A DNA stretch of 10,457 nt from NCBI GenBank assembly GCA_001751015.1, contig MAXM01000079.1, positions 1 through 10,457 of the forward strand, given 5' to 3'. The notes under the pieces were generated by a model. It worked only from the letters and a program-made list of their open reading frames with translations. It did no database searches and was not told where the DNA came from. Shown in pieces: positions 1 to 6,390 of this stretch. The position numbers were made by a program, and so were the translations under genes. Each line of letters begins with the position of its first letter. Position 1 is the stretch's first letter. The stretch is from Desulfobacterales bacterium C00003106. Lineage in GTDB: Bacteria > Desulfobacterota > Desulfobacteria > Desulfobacterales > C00003106.

Positions 1-263
1 ACCCTGAGTCGGCTACTGTTGCGTTTGGGGAACGTGCGTTTTTGAAGCGTCTCGAAGGGGGATGCCAGGTTCCGATCGCGGCGTTTGGAAGGATCAGCAA
101 TGGTGAGTTCCGGTTAACCGGTCTTGTTGCTGAGGTAGACGGATCAAGGATTATCCGTGAATCGATAACAGGACCCCCAACGGAGTCTGAGACGCTCGGC
201 GTGGCATTGGCGGACCGCCTTCTTGCCGCAGGAGCAGGGGATATCCTCGCAAGGATTCCCTGA
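1..263 (+). CDS. hemC: Porphobilinogen deaminase (hydroxymethylbilane synthase), C-terminal part
   Basis: This is the 3' end of hemC; the gene starts outside the window and its frame enters at base 3. The enzyme joins four porphobilinogen molecules into hydroxymethylbilane in the cytoplasm, an early step of haem, sirohaem and corrinoid synthesis. The diagnostic segment is FLKRLEGGCQVPIAAFG, in which the Cys (codon 63-65) is the residue that carries the dipyrromethane cofactor in this family. The rest matches the small C-terminal domain in length and character (..FRLTGLVAEVDG..), ending at a TGA. The next gene begins 14 bp downstream and acts on the product of this enzyme, so the two are very likely one operon. 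The part seen looks intact. The catalytic aspartate and N-terminal domains cannot be judged. Confidence 0.93.
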   Translation, partial: PESATVAFGERAFLKRLEGGCQVPIAAFGRISNGEFRLTGLVAEVDGSRIIRESITGPPTESETLGVALADRLLAAGAGDILARIP

Positions 264-277
264 CACAGGAAACAAAT

Positions 278-1801
278 ATGAAAACCGGGAAAGTATACTT
301 GATAGGCGCGGGGCCGGGTGATCCGGGTCTGATTACGGTAAAGGGGGCCTCCTGCCTGGAAAGGGCGGATGTTATTATCTATGATTTTCTTGCGTCCCGC
401 AAGCTTCTGAAGTATGCGCGGGAAGATGCGGAAGTGATATATGTCGGCAAGAGAGGCGGGGCGCATACCGTATCGCAATCGGAGATTAACAACCTGATAG
501 TCGAAAAAGCGAAAGCAGGTTTGACCGTGGCGCGTCTGAAGGGTGGAGACCCGTTTATCTTCGGAAGGGGGGGGGAGGAAGCGGAAATCCTGGTAGGGGA
601 AGATATCCTTTTTGAGGTTGTTCCGGGAGTTACTTCGGCTATTGCAGCGCCTGCATATGCGGGTATTCCTATTACGCACCGCAAGCACACGGCTTCAGTG
701 GCGTTCATCACGGGCCATGAAGATCCGACAAAACCAGGTTCCAATGTAAACTGGAAGAATATTGCGACAGGCGTGGGCACCTTGATCTTTCTCATGGGGG
801 TCAAAAATGTTGACCGGATCACTGAAAAGTTGATTGAGCACGGAAGGTCCCCTGATACTCCCGTTGTTCTGGTGAGATGGGGAACTACTAGCAAGCAGAC
901 TGTGATTTCAGGCAAGCTTTCAAATATTGTGCAACAGGTGGAGGATTCCGGATTCAAACCACCTGCGGTTATTGTTGTGGGCGAGGTTGTCAGACTGAGG
1001 TCTGTTCTGAACTGGTTTGAAAAAAAACCGCTTTTTGGGAAGACGGTTGTTGTGACAAGGGCGCGGGCCCAGGCGAGTAATCTGGTGGAGCGCTTGGAGG
1101 AACTCGGAGCTGAATGTCTTGAGGTCCCGACAATAGAGGTGGCCCCCCCCGAAGACCTGACTCCTCTGGATCAAGCCATAGAGAACATCGGCGCGTATGA
1201 CTGGCTTGTGTTTGGCAGCGTAAACGGGGTCCGCTTTTTTCTTGACCGGCTCTATGCGGGAGGAAAAGATGCCCGGGATCTGGGGGACCTGAAGCTTTGC
1301 GCGGTGGGACCTGCTACCGCACGACGACTGAAAGAGTCAGGGCTTCGGACCGATCTCATGCCTGAGACTTACAAGGCGGAGTCCATTGTGGCGGAATTCA
1401 GGAAGGAAGACATGACGGGGAAGAGGGTGCTTCTTCCCCGCCCGACCGGAGCGCGACCGATCCTTCCGGTTGAACTCGGCAAGATGGGCGCCATAGTGGA
1501 TGAGATCATAGCATACCGTAATGAACCGGTCTGTCACAATCTTGATGAGCTGAAAGAGCTTCTGAAAAAAAACGAGATCGATCTTGTGACATTTACGAGT
1601 TCTTCCACTGTGAAAAATTTCAGGAAGTTATTCACGGAAGAAGAGGTCCGGACACTCCTTCCCGACCTGACAGTCGCTTCGATTGGGCCGATCACGGCCG
1701 ACACAGCAAGAAAACTCGGGTTCAAGGTCTCCGTGGTTCCGGAAGAATACACCATATCGGGTCTCTGCGATGCGATTGAACGGTATTACAAGAAGGTGTG
1801 A
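278..1801 (+). CDS. Fused uroporphyrinogen-III C-methyltransferase / uroporphyrinogen-III synthase (CobA-HemD)
   Basis: A 507-residue bifunctional enzyme. Residues about 4-245 form a SAM-dependent uroporphyrinogen-III methyltransferase: GAGPGD at 10-15, RLKGGDPFIFGRGGE at 86-100, VPGVTSAIA at 115-123, and TLIFLMGV at 168-175. Residues about 253-507 form a HemD-type synthase, beginning GKTVVVTRARAQ, with VFGSVNG, CAVGPATA, TFTSSSTV and ASIGPITADTAR as its loop segments. The HemD part closes hydroxymethylbilane to uroporphyrinogen III. The CobA part methylates it at C2 and C7 to precorrin-2, the branch point to sirohaem and corrinoids. The start ATG has AGGA seven bases upstream and lies 14 bp after hemC, so translation is probably coupled. 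Fusions of this kind are common in Desulfobacterota and clostridia. Gene names vary (cobA, hemD, cobA/hemD), so I leave the symbol empty. No missing motif is visible. Confidence 0.95.
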   Translation: MKTGKVYLIGAGPGDPGLITVKGASCLERADVIIYDFLASRKLLKYAREDAEVIYVGKRGGAHTVSQSEINNLIVEKAKAGLTVARLKGGDPFIFGRGGEEAEILVGEDILFEVVPGVTSAIAAPAYAGIPITHRKHTASVAFITGHEDPTKPGSNVNWKNIATGVGTLIFLMGVKNVDRITEKLIEHGRSPDTPVVLVRWGTTSKQTVISGKLSNIVQQVEDSGFKPPAVIVVGEVVRLRSVLNWFEKKPLFGKTVVVTRARAQASNLVERLEELGAECLEVPTIEVAPPEDLTPLDQAIENIGAYDWLVFGSVNGVRFFLDRLYAGGKDARDLGDLKLCAVGPATARRLKESGLRTDLMPETYKAESIVAEFRKEDMTGKRVLLPRPTGARPILPVELGKMGAIVDEIIAYRNEPVCHNLDELKELLKKNEIDLVTFTSSSTVKNFRKLFTEEEVRTLLPDLTVASIGPITADTARKLGFKVSVVPEEYTISGLCDAIERYYKKV

Positions 1802-1815
1802 GCGGGTGACTCACA
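1797..1815. other. Short hairpin spanning two convergent stop codons
   Basis: A 6-bp inverted repeat (TGTGAG at 1797-1802, CTCACA at 1810-1815, 7-nt loop) covers the TGA of cobA-hemD (1799-1801) and the TGA of the opposing gene (1811-1813). It could slow or end transcription from both sides. It has no T-run, so it is not a convincing intrinsic terminator, and a stem of this size may be chance. Confidence 0.25.
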
Positions 1816-2533
1816 ACTGTTTCAGCGCTCGCTTGATCTTATCCGTATGAGCGTCATAGACTGCGGAGGCAAGCGCGGTCAGTGGTCCGGCAACCGTGTC
1901 CATGGACGGTGTTTCGGGCGGGGGTGTGAGCTGGAATTGCTCAATGCGCGGTCTTTTAAAGGCAAGTCCCTGATCTACGCTGCCGATTTCTTCAGGGCTG
2001 AAGTTGTCCCCGAGAAAATGTTTTTTTATCAGGAGTTCGGTGTCCATTGATTTCAGAAAACCTATGATAATCATCACGTCATGGTTTTTTTGGAATGTCC
2101 GTATGTTGTGACAGACCGCTTCACACTCTTCTTTCATGTCCTCGTAGGCCGATTCATACTCTTGTGCAACCTTTTCCAGTTCTTCATATTCTGCGAAGAC
2201 GAGTCTTTTGAATTTGCGCCTGCCTGTGAGTGAACATATTCTTGCTCCAAGAGAAAGCCTGTGTTCGGCCGTTACGGGGGCTTCTGATTTTATGAAGCAA
2301 GACCTTTTATTGCTCATTATTGTACCAAATTGCATGATGCTGGAATCGTCTATCAGGAACTTGTAGATATGCGCAAAGCAGCGATGCAGCGTTTTTTCCA
2401 ACTTTCGTGTCTTTCGGGCCAGTTCATGGATATGATCGATCTGTAGTTCAATGAGCCGACGTTCGTAGAAATATCTTTCTACCACCTCTTCCCTGACTTC
2501 ATAGGTCAAAGAGGCGATGAAATCGTCCTGCAT
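1811..2533 (-). CDS. Uncharacterised coiled-coil protein, 240 aa
   Basis: I do not recognise a named family. The product is a soluble, strongly charged, mostly helical protein with no signal peptide or membrane segment. Residues about 8-65 (..YEVREEVVERYFYERRLIEL..) and about 110-165 look like long amphipathic helices of coiled-coil type. Residues 203-210 are proline-rich (LTPPPETP) and lead into a short helical tail, AVYDAHTDKIKRALKQL. Six cysteines are scattered without a metal-site pattern. The start is well supported: GGAGG lies seven bases before the ATG. It follows the M24 peptidase by 39 bp on the same strand and probably shares its transcript. That pairing does not define a role; a structural or adaptor function would be a guess. 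Codon pattern and length support a real gene. Confidence 0.8.
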   Translation of the reverse strand: MQDDFIASLTYEVREEVVERYFYERRLIELQIDHIHELARKTRKLEKTLHRCFAHIYKFLIDDSSIMQFGTIMSNKRSCFIKSEAPVTAEHRLSLGARICSLTGRRKFKRLVFAEYEELEKVAQEYESAYEDMKEECEAVCHNIRTFQKNHDVMIIIGFLKSMDTELLIKKHFLGDNFSPEEIGSVDQGLAFKRPRIEQFQLTPPPETPSMDTVAGPLTALASAVYDAHTDKIKRALKQL

Positions 2534-2572
2534 TGTGTTGCCTCCATTTTTAGCTAATAGCCCTCTACCTTC

Positions 2573-3775
2573 CTAAATAATCGTTATCTCGTCCGGCCCT
2601 GGGGTGAGTCTTTCGCCGCCTTCATGAGTTACCAAAAACGTGTTTTCTATGCCGACGAGACCGATCCCTTTAAGCCCCTTTTTGGGTTCTACGGCTATTA
2701 CCATGTTCTTTTCAAGCGGACAATCGATCCTGTGCGCGATGGCGGGAAACTCATCAATTACCAACCCCACGCCGTGTCCGAGAAACCGGACCTGATTCTC
2801 CCCGAATCCCATGAAATTCGCCGCAAAATTCTCCGGGATGACGATCTCATCGTATGTCTTGTCGAATATATCACAAGGACGCACGCCAGGTCTTAGAAGA
2901 CCCTGGATTTTTTCCTGAATCAAAAGGCAGATTTTGTGGGCGTCCACAACTTCCCGGCGGGGTCTGCCAAAAGAAAACAGCCTGGTTTTATCCGTGTAAT
3001 AACCATTATACCCGAATCCTGTGTCAATATAAATGATATCTCCGCGCTTTAGTCTGCGGTTGCCCCCAAGAAGGGGAAAGGCCGGGGATTGGCCAACGAG
3101 ACCGCCAGGGCCGTCAAAAGCACAAGGATGATTGCCGGATTCGCCAAAGCAGATGTTTCCGCCGAAGACCTCACCGTTGAACCGTGCTATGCGTCCGATT
3201 CCCATGGACCCGAGGCGTAACATCTCGCATATAATCAGAGAGCCGAGTTCCCATTCGGTCATCCCTTCGCGCATCATGTCGGGTATGTTCGCGTAAACAA
3301 TTTCGTGTCTTTTCCCGGCCTCCCTGATCTGTTCGATCTCGTAAGCCGATTTCACGGCCCGTATCTTTGCCAGGACAAAGCTGATGTCTGAAAATATTGC
3401 AGCCGGCAATGCCTGATTGAGCTTCTTGAACAGATATAGCGGCGTGCTGATCTCGTCGATGCCGAGCCTCGAAAGGTCGTAACCAAAGGCGTCAAGGGTT
3501 TGGGGGATCTCTTTGAATCTTTGAAATGGCGCCAACTTCGTGAGCGGAGATTCCTTTTTCGCCCTTTCAAGACTACGGCGTATGAAGAAGACGGGATCGC
3601 CGGATCCAGGGACAAAGAGCATCCCGTTCTGCATGGTGCCGCTGTAGTAAAAAATGTTGATGTTGTTCAAGATCAGACAGCCGGAGAGATTGCATCCATC
3701 AAGCTCGGCCTGGAGCAACATAACCCGGTTTTCAATTTCCTTTTCAGGGACGAGAGAGAGGATATCTTTTTCCAT
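2573..3775 (-). CDS. M24-family metallopeptidase (Xaa-Pro aminopeptidase-like)
   Basis: Cytoplasmic 'pita-bread' fold metallopeptidase, about 400 residues from the ATG at 3775. The N-terminal creatinase-like domain runs to about residue 140, with LILNNINIFYYSGTMQNG typical of this group. The catalytic domain keeps all five metal ligands, numbered from the upstream GTG at 3814 (subtract 13 for the ATG): Asp264 (IYIDTGFG), Asp275 (YYTDKTR), His347 (FLGHGVGL), Glu376 (AVEPK) and Glu390 (GIENT). It is therefore probably active, removing N-terminal residues next to proline, though substrate choice cannot be read from the sequence. The reading frame extends to the GTG at 3814, preceded by AAGG inside the palindromic repeat. 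I prefer the ATG because family alignment begins near VPEKEIENR and because the putative promoter at 3832-3860 would start RNA very close to the GTG. No Shine-Dalgarno precedes the ATG, so the start is uncertain. No signal peptide. Confidence 0.9.
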   Translation of the reverse strand: MEKDILSLVPEKEIENRVMLLQAELDGCNLSGCLILNNINIFYYSGTMQNGMLFVPGSGDPVFFIRRSLERAKKESPLTKLAPFQRFKEIPQTLDAFGYDLSRLGIDEISTPLYLFKKLNQALPAAIFSDISFVLAKIRAVKSAYEIEQIREAGKRHEIVYANIPDMMREGMTEWELGSLIICEMLRLGSMGIGRIARFNGEVFGGNICFGESGNHPCAFDGPGGLVGQSPAFPLLGGNRRLKRGDIIYIDTGFGYNGYYTDKTRLFSFGRPRREVVDAHKICLLIQEKIQGLLRPGVRPCDIFDKTYDEIVIPENFAANFMGFGENQVRFLGHGVGLVIDEFPAIAHRIDCPLEKNMVIAVEPKKGLKGIGLVGIENTFLVTHEGGERLTPGPDEITII

Positions 3776-3821
3776 TGGAGCAGTATAGATCTGTTTGGAA
3801 TGGGTTTCAAGCACAAGATAT

Positions 3822-3940
3822 AGACCTTCAGATAATTAATTGCACGGCGTTATCGGTCAAAATCCTCGACAACGTACCCCAATGTACGCCTTACTCGAAT
3901 TTTTCCCTCTAGCCTTGTGCAATTAATTATCTGAAGGTCT
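3822..3940. repeat. 119-bp palindromic element with perfect 24-bp terminal inverted repeats (MITE-like)
   Basis: Bases 3822-3845 and 3917-3940 are exact reverse complements of each other (24 of 24). The 71-bp centre is itself largely palindromic: CGTAC at 3873-3877 pairs with GTACG at 3884-3888, and TCGA at 3866-3869 pairs with TCGA at 3895-3898, with A/T-rich stretches outside them. The whole unit could fold into one long imperfect hairpin. It codes for nothing. The dinucleotide TA sits one base outside each arm (3819-3820 and 3942-3943), which would fit a TA target duplication of the IS630/Tc1 kind if the unit is one base longer on each side. It lies between the stop of the seven-haem cytochrome and the start of the peptidase. 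Possible roles are a non-autonomous mobile element, a bidirectional transcription barrier, or both. Only one copy is in the window, so mobility is inferred. Confidence 0.85.
3832..3860 (-). promoter_or_regulatory. Possible sigma-70 type promoter inside the palindromic element, facing the peptidase gene
   Basis: On the - strand, TTGACC (3855-3860) and AATTAT (3832-3837) are separated by 17 bases, matching the -35 consensus in five of six and the -10 in four of six positions. RNA would start near 3825, about 50 bases before the ATG at 3775. The -10 lies in one terminal arm and the -35 in the centre, so the repeat itself would supply the promoter. AT-rich sequence makes chance matches common, so this is tentative. 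Confidence 0.3.
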
Positions 3941-3962
3941 GTAGAGGGCAGCGTCCCCGTTC

Positions 3963-5201
3963 CTAAAAGGCTGGTCCCTGCCAGGGGCCGCACCACTCGG
4001 GTTCACCATGGCCGCAGGCGCCATGATAGTGACATTGAAAACAGTCCTGTGGGCCACCGCAGGTATCGTGGGCAAACGTATGGCAGCTTTCGCAAAAATC
4101 CTGTTCGCAGAAGTTCTCCACACTCGGTCCGCATCCATCAACGATGTTGTTGTTGACCTTCTTCCTCAACAGATAAGAGGAAGATCTTTCGGAAACCAGC
4201 ACGGTTCCGTGAGGTTCGTGGCAATCCATGCAGGAGAGGACGTAATTTGAAGCGTTGGAATCATGGTAAGGATTGATTATTGTCCCGGATCGAGTGTTTC
4301 CGGTTCCGTCGACATCATATATTCTCGACCCCCCGCCGTGCATGTCTCCCAAAGAGGTCCAGTCAATAGCCGTCAGATAGCCCGTTGTCGTATTGGGGTT
4401 CATGGACGTTGTCCGGGTGCTCTGCACCTCGTACTGGTGACAATCAAGACAGAAGGTGTTGTAATCCGGCATACTGGAACCGTTGTGTACTGCCGAACCG
4501 TCAGGCTCATAGGTCGCAGTTGAGTTGTAATAGGGGGGAAGGTAGGTTGTGTACCTGCTCATTTTTTCGCTGCTATCCACGCTGTCTCCCCACAGGTTTT
4601 CATGATCAAAGGGCCGCGAGATGGCGGTGTATGCGGGATCGGTCCTGTATGCCTTGTTTCTCCTTGCGCGATGGGGATTATGGCAGGCCACACAGGGATT
4701 GGATGAATCCTTGAAGAAATCAAATCTCTCCTTTGCAAATCTCCGGATGTCATAGAGATTGTGATAGGAGCCGTTCGGCTGATCGGAACTTAGATTGAAG
4801 GCCTCCAGAATACCCATGGAAAGGGCCGGGCTGTACGAGCCAAACGTAGCGCTGTATTCATTGTTCGTAATCCCCCCGTCCTGAAGATAGCCTACGTTTG
4901 CGTGGCAGTAGAAGCAGAAGTTGTCGTCCTGGCTGTAAGGGCCTGTGGTTGCGGCGGTGTCAAAGTTCCTCGCAAAAACACAAGACGCGCCCATCCCCCC
5001 ATACGGTTCCGGCTGACTGCCGGCGATCATCGAATGCTGCTCGTGACAGTGGGCGCAGTTGCCGGTTGCATATTGCAGGGTTGAGGTGCGTTTGACGCCG
5101 TGGGCGCTGTTCCCATGGGCCGAGTCTAAATAAGGCCCTGCATAGGCAAGGGCGCCTCCCCAAAAGACGAGAGTCATCAGGCATGCAGATACGTTCTTCA
5201 T
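3963..5201 (-). CDS. Exported seven-haem cytochrome c with cysteine-rich C-terminus
   Basis: A 412-residue protein with a signal peptide (MKNVSACLMTLVFWGGALAYAG) and seven CXXCH sites for covalent haem: CAHCH 49-53, CFYCH 96-100, CVACH 170-174, CLDCH 251-255, CMDCH 324-328, CESCH 370-374, CFQCH 387-391. Long haem-free stretches between sites, such as 101-169 and 256-323, suggest an open multidomain arrangement of the kind seen in Desulfobacterota cytochromes. It is expected in the periplasm or outside the cell, passing electrons; donor and acceptor are unknown. The last 56 residues hold nine cysteines, of which five (357, 365, 381, 396, 404) are not in haem motifs. The ATG has GAGGA nine bases upstream. 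It follows the other cytochrome by 35 bp and is probably in the same operon. I cannot assign it to a named Omc, Ppc or Nrf family. Confidence 0.9.
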   Translation of the reverse strand: MKNVSACLMTLVFWGGALAYAGPYLDSAHGNSAHGVKRTSTLQYATGNCAHCHEQHSMIAGSQPEPYGGMGASCVFARNFDTAATTGPYSQDDNFCFYCHANVGYLQDGGITNNEYSATFGSYSPALSMGILEAFNLSSDQPNGSYHNLYDIRRFAKERFDFFKDSSNPCVACHNPHRARRNKAYRTDPAYTAISRPFDHENLWGDSVDSSEKMSRYTTYLPPYYNSTATYEPDGSAVHNGSSMPDYNTFCLDCHQYEVQSTRTTSMNPNTTTGYLTAIDWTSLGDMHGGGSRIYDVDGTGNTRSGTIINPYHDSNASNYVLSCMDCHEPHGTVLVSERSSSYLLRKKVNNNIVDGCGPSVENFCEQDFCESCHTFAHDTCGGPQDCFQCHYHGACGHGEPEWCGPWQGPAF

Positions 5202-5236
5202 TCGAAAAAGTCCTCGAAACAGCCGGCTATTTTACC

Positions 5237-6301
5237 TCAGTTCTTGGAAGTATGGCACGTCCCGCATCCGTCATAGCCGTTTTCGGGCCAGTTCATGTAA
5301 TCCCACCGCATCATCTTGTAGTACGGGCTTCCGTGAGCCCTGTGGCACGAGAGACACATCACCATGTCCGTGCCTATGGTTACGGTTGGACTCGGGCCGC
5401 CAGTCCAGCTAAAACTTGCGGGCCGCGCCACAGGCACCAGCGGATTGTAGATGTGGCTTTCTCCAAACGCAGCGGCATATTCTCCTGAATTCGGGATACT
5501 TGCATCTGAAGGGTGACGGATCCAGGACCCTGAATCCTGTTCTATGTGGAAGTTGCCGTGGCAGCCGCAGCAGAAGGCCGTCATCGTGTTTCCGAGATTG
5601 TAGAAACCTGCCGGGGAGGTGTAGTCTCCTTCCATACCCTGATACTCATTGTGGTCGGTGGGGCTGTATGTGTATTGCCGGTCTTCGTCTTCTATCCCTT
5701 CCACTCCATGGTTTTCTCCGCTCATATGTCCTGACAGAAAACGATACCAGGGAAAGGCGTTTACATACTTTGTGCCTGTGCCTTTATCAGCATGATGTTT
5801 TACATTCAGGTGACACCCCTCACAGCCGCTTCCCAATGCGTCAATAGCGGTTTGCCGAACAGCGAGGGAGATATGACAACTGTTGGCGCAATTCCACGGG
5901 TTGCCCGGAGCACTAGTCAGATTGCTGTCTATCGGCGATATGCCGAGCACATTATGCCCTTTTGCATCGTCATTTCTTACCCAGCAGAAATTGCCGGCGG
6001 CGAGATAATTGGCGGGAGCAGCCCCCATATTAAAGACAATCGGCACACCGTTTTCTATGACGGAACTTCCCGTGGATGAGTGACAACCGATACAGTTCGT
6101 TACCAGGAGCGACGGATTAGGGGATTGGTCTGATGTGTATCCTGAAAGACTTTCATTGATCTCGTAGGCCATGGGGAGCCCCCCCTGGCTGTTATGCATG
6201 GTATGACAATTTGAGCAGTTACCCCGGATTTTGGCCCGGGCCGGGGACTGAATCCCAATCGCAAAGAGAATCGCAAGCAGACAGATCAATGGTTTTTTCA
6301 T
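5237..6301 (-). CDS. Exported seven-haem cytochrome c with one CX3CH site
   Basis: A 354-residue secreted cytochrome. The open frame extends to 6394, but the true start is the ATG at 6301: it opens a clean signal peptide (MKKPLICLLAILFAIGI..ARA) and has AGGAA about seven bases upstream. Haem sites: CSNCH 29-33, CIGCH 70-74, CANSCH 138-143 (three residues between the cysteines instead of two), CEGCH 160-164, CCGCH 244-248, CLSCH 316-320, CGTCH 346-350. The segment CWVRNDDAKGHNVLG at 106-120 resembles a conserved feature of paired-CXXCH cytochromes; its His and an extra Cys106 may matter for ligation. Role: periplasmic or extracellular electron transfer, partner unknown. It is first of a two-cytochrome operon behind a promoter-like sequence, and lies 89 bp after glyS. 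Named-family assignment is not possible from sequence alone. Confidence 0.9.
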   Translation of the reverse strand: MKKPLICLLAILFAIGIQSPARAKIRGNCSNCHTMHNSQGGLPMAYEINESLSGYTSDQSPNPSLLVTNCIGCHSSTGSSVIENGVPIVFNMGAAPANYLAAGNFCWVRNDDAKGHNVLGISPIDSNLTSAPGNPWNCANSCHISLAVRQTAIDALGSGCEGCHLNVKHHADKGTGTKYVNAFPWYRFLSGHMSGENHGVEGIEDEDRQYTYSPTDHNEYQGMEGDYTSPAGFYNLGNTMTAFCCGCHGNFHIEQDSGSWIRHPSDASIPNSGEYAAAFGESHIYNPLVPVARPASFSWTGGPSPTVTIGTDMVMCLSCHRAHGSPYYKMMRWDYMNWPENGYDGCGTCHTSKN

Positions 6302-6340
6302 TGCAATTTCCTGATCGGCGGCCCTTCGAGGCATGTTGTT

Positions 6341-6369
6341 TAAATATAGCAAAGAAATGTTCTTGTCAA
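6341..6369 (-). promoter_or_regulatory. Probable sigma-70 type promoter for the cytochrome pair
   Basis: On the - strand, a perfect TTGACA (6364-6369) is followed by an A/T-rich block holding TATATT (6343-6348, 15-base spacer, 5 of 6 consensus) overlapping TATTTA (6341-6346, 17-base spacer). RNA would begin near 6333, about 30 bases before the cytochrome ATG at 6301 and after the glyS stop. This suggests the cytochromes can be expressed separately from glyS. Confidence 0.5.
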
Positions 6370-6390
6370 GGAGGGCTGGGAGGCGCCCGG

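Noticed and set aside
379..957. Long - strand open frame opposite the CobA domain
   Set aside because: It is antisense to a clear enzyme gene, has serine/proline/threonine-heavy low-information composition, and shows no recognisable domain.
4008..6079. Several + strand open frames opposite the cytochromes
   Set aside because: They are antisense to genes with regular CXXCH motifs and signal peptides, and none has a domain or supported start.
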